Assembly (NCBI RefSeq): GCF_011734195.1
Contig: NZ_JAANTH010000001.1
Span: 1-64,000, forward strand
DNA: 64,000 bases
Direction of reading: 5' to 3'
Origin: Halobacterium sp. R2-5
GTDB taxonomy: Archaea > Halobacteriota > Halobacteria > Halobacteriales > Halobacteriaceae
The first letter of the stretch is position 1, and the number at the start of each line of letters is the position of its first letter. Both the position numbers and the translations under genes were made by a program. This document shows positions 16,394 to 28,073 of this stretch, piece by piece. The notes beneath the pieces were generated by a model that was given only the letters and a program-made list of their open reading frames with translations, did no database searches and was not told the DNA's origin.

Positions 16394-19300
16394 ATGAGCC
16401 GATTCGCCGACGTCCCCGACCAGTACGACCCCGACGACGTGGAGGACCGGGTGTTCGACTACTGGGAGGCCGTCGACGCCTACGAGCAGACCAAACAGCA
16501 CCGGGCCGACGGCGAGGACTTCTTCTTCGTGGACGGGCCGCCGTACACGTCCGGGGCCGCGCACATGGGGACGACGTGGAACAAGACCCTCAAAGACGCC
16601 TACATCCGCTACCACCGGATGCAGGGCTACGACGTCACGGACCGCCCGGGCTACGACATGCACGGGCTCCCCATCGAGACGAAAGTCGAGGAGGAGCTCG
16701 GCTTCGAGTCGAAGAAGGACATCGAGGAGTACGGCGAGCAGAACTTCATCGACGCCTGCAAGGAGTTCGCCGACCGCAACCTCGAGGGTCTGCAGTCGGA
16801 CTTCCAGAGCTTCGGCGTCTGGATGGACTGGGAGAACCCGTACAAGACCGTCGACCCGTCGTACATGGAGTCGGCGTGGTGGGCGTTCGACCGCGTCCAC
16901 GAGCGCGGACTCGTCGAGCGCGGGAAGCGCTCCATCAGCCAGTGCCCCCGTTGTGAGACCGCGATCGCGAACAACGAAGTCGAGTACGAGGACGTCACCG
17001 ACCCCTCCATCTACGTGGCGTTCGACCTCGACGACCGCGAGGGGTCGCTGGTCGTGTGGACGACGACGCCGTGGACGATTCCCGCCAACGAGTACGTCGC
17101 CGTCGACGAAGAGATGACCTACCAGAAGGTGCGCGCGACCAGAGACGGCGAGGAGGACGTCCTCTACGTCGCCGAGGAGTGCGTCGAGGGCGTGCTGACG
17201 GCGGGCCGCTACGAGGACTACGAAATCGAGGAGACGCTCCCCGGCAGCCGGATGCTCGGCTGGTCGTACACGCCGCCGCTCGCCGACGAGGTGCCCGCGA
17301 ACCCCGTGGACGCCGACGGCACCCACGAGGTCTACCACGGCGACTGGGTGGAGGGCGACCGCACGGGCCTCGTCCACTCCGCGCCCGGGCACGGCGAGGA
17401 GGACTTCGAGCGCGGCGAGGAACTCGGCCTGCCGGTGTTCTGTCCGGTCGGCGAGGACGGCGTCTACACCGAGGAAGGCGGCAAGTACGAGGGCGAGTTC
17501 GTCCGCGACGCCAACGAGGCCATCATCGACGACCTCTCCGGGAAGGGTGCGCTGCTCGCCGAGGAGGAGGTCACGCACTCCTACGGACACTGCTGGCGCT
17601 GCGACACGGGCATCATCCAGATCGTCACCGACCAGTGGTTCATCACCATCACCGACGTCAAAGACGAGCTCCTGGAGAACATGGAGGATTCGGAGTGGTA
17701 CCCGCAGTGGGCCCGCGACAACCGCTTCCGGGACTTCGTGGAGGACGCGCCGGACTGGAACGTCAGCCGGCAGCGCTACTGGGGCATTCCGGTGCCCATC
17801 TGGACGCCCGATAGCGAGGCCACTGCCTCGAACGGGAGCGGCGAAGCCGCGGACGGCTGGAGCGGGGACATGGACGACGTGCTCGTCGTCGGCACCCGCG
17901 AGGAGCTCGCGGAGCTCGCCGACCAGGACGTCGACCCCGAGACCGTCGACCTCCACAAGGACACCGTCGACGACCTCACCATCACGCGGGACGGCACGAC
18001 GTACACGCGCGTCCCGGACGTCTTCGACGTCTGGCTGGACTCCTCGGTGGCGTCGTGGGGCACCCTCGACTACCCCGAGAAGCAGGACGACTTCGAGGAG
18101 CTGTGGCCCGCCGACCTCATCATGGAGGCCCACGACCAGACTCGCGGCTGGTTCTGGTCCCAGCTCGGGATGGCGACCGCGGCGATGGGCGAGGTGCCCT
18201 ACGAGCAGGTGCTCATGCACGGGTACGCGAACATGCCCGACGGCCGCGGGATGTCGAAGTCGAAGGGCATCACCATCGAGCCGAACGAGGTCATCGAGGA
18301 GTACGGCGCGGACCCGATGCGGCTGTTCCTGCTGTCGGTGAGCCCGCAGGGCCAGGACATGCGCTTCTCGTGGGACGAGACCGAGAACATGCAGCGGGAC
18401 CTCAACATCCTCTGGAACGTGTTCCGCTTCCCGCGGCCGTACATGGAGATGGACGGCTTCGACGCCAACGTCCCCGAGGCGTTCGGCGGCGACGGGTCGG
18501 GCGTCGCCGTCGAGGACGTCTCGCTCGAAACGGTCGACCAGTGGCTGCTGTCGACGCTCCAGCGCGTCAAGGCCGACGCCACGAGCCACTGGGAGGAGTT
18601 CGAGCAGCACAAGGCACTCGAGGAGATCCTGGAGTTCGTCACGGGCGACCTCTCGCGGTACTACGTGCAGGTCGTCCGCGAGCGCATGTGGGAGGAGGGC
18701 GACTCCGAGTCGAAGACCGCAGCGTACGCCACGCTCCAGAAGGCGCTGCTGGAGGTGACCGCGATGCTGGCGCCGTACGCGCCGCTCGTCACCGACGAGC
18801 TCTACCAGCACCTCACTGACGGCGGCGCCTACGACACCGTCCACATGTGCGACTGGCCGGAGGTCGAGGAGCGCTACCGCCAGCCCGCGCTCGAAGACGA
18901 CGTCGCGACGCTCCGCGACATCGAGGAGGCCGGCAGCCACGCCCGCCAGCAGGCCGGCCGGAAGCTCCGCTGGCCCGTGACGCGTGTCGTCGTGGACGCC
19001 GACGACGACCGCGTCGCGAGCGCGGTCCGCGAGCACGCCGAACTGCTGTGCGACCGCCTGAACGCGCGCCGCGTCGAGGTCGTCGACGAGGGCGAGGACT
19101 GGGACGAGCTCGCGTTCAGCGCGCGCGCCGACATGAGCGTCCTCGGCCCCGCGTTCGGCGACGACGCCGGCGAGGTCATGCAGGCGCTCAACGACGCCCA
19201 CGTCGAGGTCCGCGGACCCGACGCGCTCGCCGAGCAGGCCAGTGAGGCGCTCGGCCGCGACGTCGAACTCACGCCGGAGATGGTGGAGTTCGTCGAGGAG

Positions 19301-19630
19301 GCTCCCGAACACGTCGCCGGCGCGGACTTCGAGGACGGTACTGTGTACGTCGACACCGAACTCGACGAGGATGTCGAGAGCGAGGGGTACGCCCGCGAGG
19401 TCATCCGCCGCGTCCAGGAGATGCGCAAGGACCTCGACCTCGCGATGGACGCCGAGATCCGGCTCGACGTCGCCGTCTTCGACGACCGCGTCGGCCGCCT
19501 CGTCGCCGAGCACGAGGACCTCATCGCCGAGGAGACCCGCGCCCGCGAGCTCGGCGAAGTCGAGGACGGCTACCGCGAGGAGTGGGACGTCGAAGGCACG
19601 AAGCTCGCGCTCGAAATCGAGGAGCTGTAG
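16394..19630 (+). CDS. ileS: Isoleucyl-tRNA synthetase
   Basis: A 1078-residue class I synthetase charging tRNA-Ile. The HIGH-type motif reads GAAHMGTTWN (about 54-63) and the second signature is GMSKSKG (about 617-623). The editing domain lies between (about 200-400) and a zinc-type CxxC pair occurs (CPRC, about 183-186). An acidic, Ser/Gly-rich insertion near residues 476-495 (SEATASNGSGEAADGW) is a haloarchaeal-style surface loop. Full length for the archaeal type. ATG follows a TTTTAGG promoter-like stretch by about 25 bases. Confidence 0.97.
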   Translation: MSRFADVPDQYDPDDVEDRVFDYWEAVDAYEQTKQHRADGEDFFFVDGPPYTSGAAHMGTTWNKTLKDAYIRYHRMQGYDVTDRPGYDMHGLPIETKVEEELGFESKKDIEEYGEQNFIDACKEFADRNLEGLQSDFQSFGVWMDWENPYKTVDPSYMESAWWAFDRVHERGLVERGKRSISQCPRCETAIANNEVEYEDVTDPSIYVAFDLDDREGSLVVWTTTPWTIPANEYVAVDEEMTYQKVRATRDGEEDVLYVAEECVEGVLTAGRYEDYEIEETLPGSRMLGWSYTPPLADEVPANPVDADGTHEVYHGDWVEGDRTGLVHSAPGHGEEDFERGEELGLPVFCPVGEDGVYTEEGGKYEGEFVRDANEAIIDDLSGKGALLAEEEVTHSYGHCWRCDTGIIQIVTDQWFITITDVKDELLENMEDSEWYPQWARDNRFRDFVEDAPDWNVSRQRYWGIPVPIWTPDSEATASNGSGEAADGWSGDMDDVLVVGTREELAELADQDVDPETVDLHKDTVDDLTITRDGTTYTRVPDVFDVWLDSSVASWGTLDYPEKQDDFEELWPADLIMEAHDQTRGWFWSQLGMATAAMGEVPYEQVLMHGYANMPDGRGMSKSKGITIEPNEVIEEYGADPMRLFLLSVSPQGQDMRFSWDETENMQRDLNILWNVFRFPRPYMEMDGFDANVPEAFGGDGSGVAVEDVSLETVDQWLLSTLQRVKADATSHWEEFEQHKALEEILEFVTGDLSRYYVQVVRERMWEEGDSESKTAAYATLQKALLEVTAMLAPYAPLVTDELYQHLTDGGAYDTVHMCDWPEVEERYRQPALEDDVATLRDIEEAGSHARQQAGRKLRWPVTRVVVDADDDRVASAVREHAELLCDRLNARRVEVVDEGEDWDELAFSARADMSVLGPAFGDDAGEVMQALNDAHVEVRGPDALAEQASEALGRDVELTPEMVEFVEEAPEHVAGADFEDGTVYVDTELDEDVESEGYAREVIRRVQEMRKDLDLAMDAEIRLDVAVFDDRVGRLVAEHEDLIAEETRARELGEVEDGYREEWDVEGTKLALEIEEL

Positions 19631-19646
19631 GCACGAACGGTCCCGC

Positions 19647-20219
19647 TCAGCCGCGGACCGGGACGTGTCCGAGCCGGACGTCGCGTTCCGTTCGCTCGTC
19701 GCCGCCCTCGGCGTGTGTGATGCCGACGACTGTGACGCTCTGGGGGTTCTCCGCTGCCGGGAGCGACCATGCGCTCGTGAACGTCCGGGTGTCGCCGGGC
19801 TCGACCCGGCCGGAGGACGCGCCGCCGCCGACGCGCGTCCCGTCGCTCGTCGTGACCGTCCCGAGTTCGAGCGTGTACGGCGCGTCCCCCGTGTTCTCGA
19901 CGCGGACGGTCGCCTCGAAGTGCCACGCGTCGTCGCCGACCCGCACCTGAGCGTCTTCGAGCGTGTCCGCGGGCTCGGTCTCGGGCAGCAGCTCGTCGCC
20001 GATGCCCGTCCCCTGCTGGGTCGTCCGGCGTTCGGTCGTCGGCGCACCGCCGTCACCGCCAAGCCGGGACGCGACCATCCGGAGCAGCGTCGACGCTTCG
20101 ACGGCGACCGGCACGCCGATGCCGAGCCCGACCAGGACGCGAATCAGCCACCGGCGGCTCACGAGTCCCGCCTCCTCGGGCTCGTCGCCTCCCGGCTCCG
20201 GGGCGCTCTCGTCGCTCAT
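19647..20219 (-). CDS. Membrane-anchored secreted protein next to oxidase operon
   Basis: A 190-residue protein with an acidic N-tail, then SRRWLIRVLVGLGIGVPVAVEA, an uncleaved Tat-like or signal-anchor helix (about 22-45). The C-terminal half (FEATVRVENTGDAPYTLELGTV, EPGDTRTFTSAWSL) is an Ig-like beta sandwich facing outside. It lies 71 bases downstream of cytochrome oxidase subunit I on the same strand, so it may be an accessory protein. Function unknown. Confidence 0.6.
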   Translation of the reverse strand: MSDESAPEPGGDEPEEAGLVSRRWLIRVLVGLGIGVPVAVEASTLLRMVASRLGGDGGAPTTERRTTQQGTGIGDELLPETEPADTLEDAQVRVGDDAWHFEATVRVENTGDAPYTLELGTVTTSDGTRVGGGASSGRVEPGDTRTFTSAWSLPAAENPQSVTVVGITHAEGGDERTERDVRLGHVPVRG

Positions 20220-20290
20220 CGTCGGTGGCGCCGCGTCACGGGTGTTCTCGTCGAATCATGGGTTGTCAGTGGGGAGTGTCGGTGGAGCGG

Positions 20291-21985
20291 CTACACGGGG
20301 AACGGCGGCGTGCCGGGCTGGAGCACGCCGTCCGCGACCATGCTCCACAGCGGCAGCCCGTACGCGAGCACGACGAGGACGACGGCGATGCCGGTCCACA
20401 GCCAGAGGTTGTCGAGCACGCGCGGGCTGTTCGACGCGCCGGACAGCGGCTCGGGGATGTGGCCGTTCACGGAGAGGCGAGCGACCCCCGGCCGCGACAG
20501 CCACGTCCCGAGCATCACCACGAGGAACATCGCGAGCGCGGCGACCAGCAGCGTCGCGCCGACCGCGATCTGGACCCGGATCTCGCCGATGCTGCCGAAC
20601 ACGGGGTCGAACGCGGCGGCGCCCGCGTCACCGACCGGTTCGGCGGTCCGCCGCGGGAGCCCCGCGAGCCCGCCGCGGTGCATCGCGTTCGACATCAGCG
20701 TCATGCCGACGAACCAGACGTACGGCTGGACGCTCGCGAGCGTGCGGTGCCGGAGGCGCTTGCCCGTGAGCTGGGGGACCAGCCAGTAGCTGACCGCCAT
20801 CGCGGTGAGCGCGAACGCGGTGCCGACGGTGAGGTGGAAGTGCCCGGGCACCCAGATGGTGTTGTGGATGAGGTAGTTGATGTTCATCCCGGCGTTGATC
20901 ATCCCGGAGAACCCGCCGGCGGCGAACATCAGGCCGGCGAGCGCCGTCCCCGAGAACGCGGGGTTGTCCCAGGGGAGCGCGCGCAGCCACCCGAGGTAGC
21001 CGTCGCCGCCGCGCTGGCGAGCGCCGTGTTCGAGCGACGCGACGACGGTGAACGCCGTCAGTAGCGACGGCAACAGCAGCATCATCGTGTTCGTCATCGC
21101 GATGAACTTGAAGCCGTCCGCGATGCCGGGGTCGACGTACTGGTGGTGGAAGCCGACCGGCGTGGACAGCAACACGAACAGCACGAAGACGACGCGCGCG
21201 AGCGGGTCGCTGAACAGCCGGCCGCCCGCGAACTTCGGGAGCAGCGTGTACCACGCGAGGTAGCCCGGCAGCAGCCAGAAGTAGACGACCGGGTGGCCGA
21301 AGTACCAGAACAGCGACCGCGTCAGCAGCGGGTCGACCTGCCCGATCCAGCCCAGCGACCACGGGATCAGGAACACCACGACCTCGACGGCGACGCCGAC
21401 CGAGGAGAGGTACCACATGATGAACGTGGTCAACACCATGAACGTCTGGAGCGGGATGCGCGCGTCGGGGTTGTCAGCGCGCCAGTCGCGGTACGTCAGG
21501 AAGTACACCGCGCCGACGACCCACGACCCGACGACGAGCAGCGCGGCGCCGACGTAGAACGCGGGGTGGGCTTTCAGCGGCGCGTAGAACGTGTACAGGA
21601 CGTCCGCGGACTCGAAGGGGAGGCCGGGCGCGAACCCGTTGAGGATGGCGACGGTCGCCAGCGCGGTGCCGACGAACATCGACAGGAAGCCGGCCCAGGC
21701 GAGGCGGTCGCTGTACAGCGAGCGTTCGAGGCTGTTCGTGGTCGCCCAGAGGAACAGCCCGCAGATGAAGAACGTCGTGAACACGAGCGCGAGCAGGACG
21801 CCGTGGCCGGTGAGGACGGTGTAGTACTCGGTCGCCTGGATGGGGAGCAGCGAGCGCAGGGTGTCGGTGCGGTACAGCGCCTGCACCAGCCCCAGGAGGC
21901 CGCCGAGCGCGAGCGCGACGAACGCGACGCCGAAGTGCCAGCGGACGAGCTTCGCGGCGTTCGGGTACTCGTCGACGTACGTCAC
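20291..21985 (-). CDS. cbaA: ba3-type cytochrome c oxidase subunit I
   Basis: A 564-residue haem-copper oxidase catalytic subunit that reduces oxygen and pumps protons. Thirteen or so TM helices; low-spin haem ligand His in TGHGVLLALVF; Cu-B/Tyr-type helix region WYFGHPVVYFWLLPGYLAWY; HHQYVDPG for the Cu-B histidine pair; and HFHLTVG for the haem a3/low-spin histidines. The sequence resembles ba3 (type B) oxidases. Start overlaps the end of subunit II by 4 bases. Confidence 0.93.
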   Translation of the reverse strand: MTYVDEYPNAAKLVRWHFGVAFVALALGGLLGLVQALYRTDTLRSLLPIQATEYYTVLTGHGVLLALVFTTFFICGLFLWATTNSLERSLYSDRLAWAGFLSMFVGTALATVAILNGFAPGLPFESADVLYTFYAPLKAHPAFYVGAALLVVGSWVVGAVYFLTYRDWRADNPDARIPLQTFMVLTTFIMWYLSSVGVAVEVVVFLIPWSLGWIGQVDPLLTRSLFWYFGHPVVYFWLLPGYLAWYTLLPKFAGGRLFSDPLARVVFVLFVLLSTPVGFHHQYVDPGIADGFKFIAMTNTMMLLLPSLLTAFTVVASLEHGARQRGGDGYLGWLRALPWDNPAFSGTALAGLMFAAGGFSGMINAGMNINYLIHNTIWVPGHFHLTVGTAFALTAMAVSYWLVPQLTGKRLRHRTLASVQPYVWFVGMTLMSNAMHRGGLAGLPRRTAEPVGDAGAAAFDPVFGSIGEIRVQIAVGATLLVAALAMFLVVMLGTWLSRPGVARLSVNGHIPEPLSGASNSPRVLDNLWLWTGIAVVLVVLAYGLPLWSMVADGVLQPGTPPFPV

Positions 21986-22500
21986 GCCTCACTCACCTCC
22001 TCGGCGTCGAAGTCCTCCTGTGGGACGACTTCGATGGTGCCGGTCATGTCGTGGTGGGCGGCGCCGCAGTACTCGTGGCACGCGACGTGGTACGTCCGCG
22101 CGTCGCCGAACTCGACGGTCAGTTGCGCGACCTGCCCGGGGATGACCATCGTGTTGAGGTTCGTCCCGACGACGTTGAAGCCGTGAGTCACGTCGCCGCT
22201 CGCCACGTGGAAGGTGACTTCCGCGCCCTCGGGCACCCGGATGGGGGTGCCGCTGCCGGGCGAGAACTGGAACTGCCGCGCGACGACGTAGACGTCGTAC
22301 TCGCCGTCGCCCGTCCGGTAGACGCCGGGGTCGCGGAAGTCCGGGGAGTCCGTGGGGCTCGACGCGTCGACCGTGCCGCCGCCGTCGTCGACCATCGCGA
22401 CGCCAGCGCCGACGGCGCCGTAGACGATGGTTCCGACGAACGCGACGATTAGTGCGAGCGACGCGACCAGCCAGGCTCTCTCGAATCTGTGTATCTCCAT
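21982..22500 (-). CDS. cbaB: Cytochrome c oxidase subunit II (CuA)
   Basis: A 172-residue protein with one N-terminal TM helix (about 9-33) and a cupredoxin domain. CuA ligands visible: H in GDVTHGFNVVG, then CHEYCGAAHHDM (C-x3-C-x3-H and M). It receives electrons from the halocyanin encoded just upstream (4-base gap) and passes them to subunit I, whose gene overlaps. Length is typical of ba3-type subunit II. Confidence 0.93.
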   Translation of the reverse strand: MEIHRFERAWLVASLALIVAFVGTIVYGAVGAGVAMVDDGGGTVDASSPTDSPDFRDPGVYRTGDGEYDVYVVARQFQFSPGSGTPIRVPEGAEVTFHVASGDVTHGFNVVGTNLNTMVIPGQVAQLTVEFGDARTYHVACHEYCGAAHHDMTGTIEVVPQEDFDAEEVSEA

Positions 22501-22504
22501 GCTA

Positions 22505-23761
22505 TCACCCGATCACCGTCAGTTCGTTCCCGAGGAACTCGACGAAGTACATGAACACCCACATGGCGACGAGTATCAGGAAGTAGACGGCGACGAGCGC
22601 CGCCGTCCCCCGTGGGTCGTACTCGTCGTGGCCGATCTCCTCGACCGGCTCCTCGATCGCCGCTTCCGGCGTTCCCGTGGGTTCTCCGTCCCCGTCGTCG
22701 TAGGCCGGGGTCGTGGGCTGGTCGCGCCGGTAGACGCCGGCGAGCACCGGCAGGAGCATCGCCAGCGTCACCGTCCCCGCGAACGCCAGCCCGAACAGCG
22801 GGTTGAACGGCGCCGTGGTCCCGCCGGCCGGCGCTTCGTCGCCGCCGGCTCCCGACGGCGCGGGGCCGACGACGATGGCGCCCTTCATCCCCACGCTCAG
22901 GTGGGGCTCACAGTAGTACAGGTAGACGCCCGGGGTCTCGAACGTGTGCGTGAACGAGAACCCCTCGTCCTCGATGGGCTCGTGACCGCCCCAGGACGCA
23001 TCCTCGGGCTGGGACTCGACGAGCACGTTGTGCGTGTTCGACGTCCACTCGAAGACCACCGTCGTTCCCGGGGAAACGCGGAGTGCGGGCGGCTCGAACG
23101 CGAACGTCCCGCCGTTCCCGTTCGCCCCGACCGTCACCGTCACTTCCTCCTCGCCGGTGCGGTCTGCGGTCTCGCCGTCGTAGTTGTCGACCGCCCCGCC
23201 GGACGCCGCGTCCGTGAACCAGTCGCCGTACTCCGCGGGCACAGCGTCCGCCTGCTGGCCGCCGCCGTCCTCGGAGACGACGATAGCGCCCTTCATCCCC
23301 ACGCTCAGGTGGGGTTCACAGTAGTACAGGTACGTGCCGTTGGTCTCGAACGTGTGCGTGAACGAGAACCCCTCGTCCTCGATGGGCTCATGACCGCCCC
23401 ACGACGCGTCCTCGGGCTGGGACTCGACGAGCACGTTGTGCGTGTTCGACGTCCACTCGAAGACCACCGTCGTCCCGGGAGAAATCCGGAGTGCGGGCGG
23501 CTCGAACGCGAACGTCCCGCCGTTCCCGTTCGCCCCGACCGTCACCGTCACTTCCTCCTCGCCCGTCCGGTCGACGACCGTGCCGTCGTAGTTGTCGACC
23601 GCCCCGCCGGCCGCCTCGTCCGTGAACCAGCCGTCGAAGTCGGGCTGTGCCGCGGCCGACCCCGTGGCCGCGCTCCCGACCGCCGCGGCGGCCGCGGTGC
23701 CGGCGACCGTTCGGAGCACGCCACGCCGCGAGTACGACTGTTCGGCCACGTCCCCGGTCAT
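22505..23761 (-). CDS. Double-domain halocyanin with C-terminal TM helices
   Basis: A 418-residue blue copper protein, the likely electron donor of the adjacent oxidase. Tat signal SRRGVLRTVAG at the N-terminus. Two halocyanin domains follow, each with the copper ligands H (SNTHNVLVE), C/H/M (YYCEPHLSVGMKG). After a Gly/Ala linker come two TM helices (LAFAGTVTLAMLLPVLAGVY and VAVYFLILVAMWVFMYFVEFL), the last resembling a small oxidase subunit, so this looks like a fusion. The two domains are close to identical at DNA level. Confidence 0.88.
   Translation of the reverse strand: MTGDVAEQSYSRRGVLRTVAGTAAAAAVGSAATGSAAAQPDFDGWFTDEAAGGAVDNYDGTVVDRTGEEEVTVTVGANGNGGTFAFEPPALRISPGTTVVFEWTSNTHNVLVESQPEDASWGGHEPIEDEGFSFTHTFETNGTYLYYCEPHLSVGMKGAIVVSEDGGGQQADAVPAEYGDWFTDAASGGAVDNYDGETADRTGEEEVTVTVGANGNGGTFAFEPPALRVSPGTTVVFEWTSNTHNVLVESQPEDASWGGHEPIEDEGFSFTHTFETPGVYLYYCEPHLSVGMKGAIVVGPAPSGAGGDEAPAGGTTAPFNPLFGLAFAGTVTLAMLLPVLAGVYRRDQPTTPAYDDGDGEPTGTPEAAIEEPVEEIGHDEYDPRGTAALVAVYFLILVAMWVFMYFVEFLGNELTVIG
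22871..23162. repeat. Halocyanin domain repeat, copy A (copy B at 23279-23570)
   Basis: The DNA encoding the copper-ligand core is repeated at a constant offset of 408 bases (136 codons) with only scattered differences, even at third codon positions. This points to a recent internal duplication or ongoing gene conversion. Confidence 0.85.
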
Positions 23762-23977
23762 CCGTTATCCCTCTCCGAGCGAAGCGCGGCGAACCGCCGG
23801 CCGACGCCGTCCCGCGGGGCGAGACGACGGCCGCGGTCGCCGGTCGGTGTCCGGTCTGTCCTGACCATACGCTGTCACAAACGGTCGTTGCTGTGAATCG
23901 TCTTAAAAAAGCCCGGTCGTTCCCGGGTCCTTGGAACGGGTACAAGTACTTAGGCTCGGTCTGCAAAACACGTGCGC

Positions 23978-24163
23978 ATGAGCGTCCAACTACGGCGCCT
24001 CGCAGCAGGGATCCTGCTGCTCGCACTCGTTCCGGTCGCGCTGTACGCCGTCGGGCAGTCCACGCTCGCGGTCATCTCGCTCGTGAACGTCGTGCTCGTC
24101 GCCGGATGCCTCTACTACATGTTCGGCCCCAGCGAGAGCGAGCGAACGCACGTCGCGGGGTAG
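23978..24163 (+). CDS. Small membrane protein of oxidase region
   Basis: A 61-residue protein with two hydrophobic helices (about 9-27 and 30-50), similar in style to small subunits of ba3 oxidases. It is divergent from the halocyanin-oxidase operon and begins the maturation operon. TATA-like TACTTAGG at 23947-23954 sits about 25 bases before the ATG. A GTG two codons earlier is also possible. Confidence 0.6.
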   Translation: MSVQLRRLAAGILLLALVPVALYAVGQSTLAVISLVNVVLVAGCLYYMFGPSESERTHVAG

Positions 24164-24173
24164 CGCCGGCTCG

Positions 24174-24968
24174 ATGACGGGGACACCGACAGCCGCGGCC
24201 GCCGCAGGGGGCGTGACGCCCGACGCCGGCCTCGTCGCCTTCTTCGTCGTCGGGCTGTTCGGCGGCGCGCACTGCCTCGGGATGTGCGGCCCGCTCGTGA
24301 CGATGTACGGCGATCGGGTCGGCGGCGACGCCCGCGGCCCGACGACGCACGAGCTCCGCCAGCACGCGCTGTTCAACGCCGGCCGCACCGCGAGCTACGC
24401 GACAGTCGGCGCCGCGATTGGCGCCGCCGGGAGCCTCCTCGTCGACGCCGGCGGCCTGCTGGCAGCCGGCGGCGTCGTCCGCGGCGTCGTCGGCGTCGGC
24501 GCCGGCGTCGTCATCCTCGCCGCGGGCGCCCGCTACGCGACCGGGGGCGGAGTGCGCGCCTCCGGCGCGTCGATTCCCCTGGTCGGCCGCGCGTTCGCGG
24601 CGGTGACCGACCGGCTGCACGCCCGCGTCGACGACTGGGCGACCGGCCCCGGCATCGCGGCGCTCGGCGCGATACACGGTCTCCTGCCGTGTCCGCTGCT
24701 CTACCCTGCGTTCCTGTACGCGTTCGCGACCGGGTCGCCGGTCCGGGGCGGCCTCGCGCTCGCCGCGCTCGGCCTCGGGACGTTCCCGTCGCTGCTCGCG
24801 TACGGCACCGCCCTCGGGGCCGTCGACGCCGGCCTGCGCCGGCGGCTCCACCGCGGCCTCGGCGTCGCGTTCCTCGTCGCCGGTACCGTCCCGCTCGCGC
24901 AGGGGCTCCGGGCGCTCGGCTACGACGTCCCGCACGTCCCCCTCCCCATGCCGCCGCTTCCCGCCTGA
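24174..24968 (+). CDS. SafE/TauE-like (DsbD-type) membrane protein
   Basis: A 264-residue membrane protein of the sulfite-exporter TauE/SafE and UreH-like group. The signature GLFGGAHCLGMCGPLV (about 23-38) with paired cysteines is clear, as is the second-half motif GAIHGLLPCPLLYPAFLYA. In bacteria such proteins sit beside CcoI/FixI in oxidase maturation clusters, matching this context (copper P-type ATPase 3 bases downstream). A role in copper or thiol handling for oxidase assembly is likely. Confidence 0.85.
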   Translation: MTGTPTAAAAAGGVTPDAGLVAFFVVGLFGGAHCLGMCGPLVTMYGDRVGGDARGPTTHELRQHALFNAGRTASYATVGAAIGAAGSLLVDAGGLLAAGGVVRGVVGVGAGVVILAAGARYATGGGVRASGASIPLVGRAFAAVTDRLHARVDDWATGPGIAALGAIHGLLPCPLLYPAFLYAFATGSPVRGGLALAALGLGTFPSLLAYGTALGAVDAGLRRRLHRGLGVAFLVAGTVPLAQGLRALGYDVPHVPLPMPPLPA

Positions 24969-24971
24969 ACC

Positions 24972-27382
<2,411 letters not shown>

Positions 27383-27386
<4 letters not shown>

Positions 27387-28066
27387 CCGCGTCCACCGCA
27401 CTCGCCGGCGCGTGGCGGCGCGTCCGGCCGCGTCCGGAGACGGCGGCCGTCTTCGTCGGCCTCTGCGTCCTGGAGGGCGCCGCGCTGGCCGCGTACCTCG
27501 CGACGACGCCCGTCGGCGTGACCGCGCCGCGGTACCTCCTCTACCCGTTCGCGTGGGTGAACGTCGCGGTGCTGGCGGTCTGGCGGACCGAGCTCGCACC
27601 GGGTGAGCGGCGTCGGCGCCTGCTCGCGGCGGCCGCGGGCGTCGCGTACTTCCTCGTACTCGCGTGGGTCGGCGGCGTCGTCGCGCCGTCCCACTCCGCC
27701 GGCGGCGTCACCGTCTACTGGCAGCTGCCGCCGGGGTGGGGACCGCTGGTCGTCGCCGACCTCGGTCCGCTGCGGGTCGCGCCGACGCCGTACCTAGTCG
27801 GTGGGTACGTCGCGCTCGCGTACCTCGTCGCCGCCACGGTCGTGGACGCCACCGCGAGCCCGGCGGGCGCGCTCGCCGGCGCGCTCTCCTGCGTGAGCTG
27901 TGCGCTCCCCGTCGTCGCCGCGGTCGCCTCCAGCGTCACCGGCGGCGCCGTCGCAGTGGGCGGGGCGTCGGCGTGGTCGTACGACCTCTCGACGGCCGCG
28001 TTCCTGCTCGCCGTCGGGCTGCTCGTCTGGCGGCCGGACGCCGCGGCGCTCGCGCGGCTGCGGTGA
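27383..28066 (+). CDS. Membrane protein with intramembrane CxxC, oxidase cluster
   Basis: A 227-residue polytopic membrane protein (about six helices). A cysteine pair SCVSCALPVV lies in the fifth helix region, similar in position to metal- or thiol-active sites in small metal transporters. GTG start overlaps the stop of the copper ATPase (GTGA), so it belongs to the maturation operon and may help metal delivery. No firm family name. Confidence 0.72.
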
Positions 28067-28073
28067 GGAACTC

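Noticed and set aside
16082-20062. A 1326-codon open frame antisense to ileS, and many other long antisense frames
   Set aside because: Long open frames on the opposite strand are expected in GC-rich haloarchaeal genes; this one mirrors ileS and has no recognisable domains.
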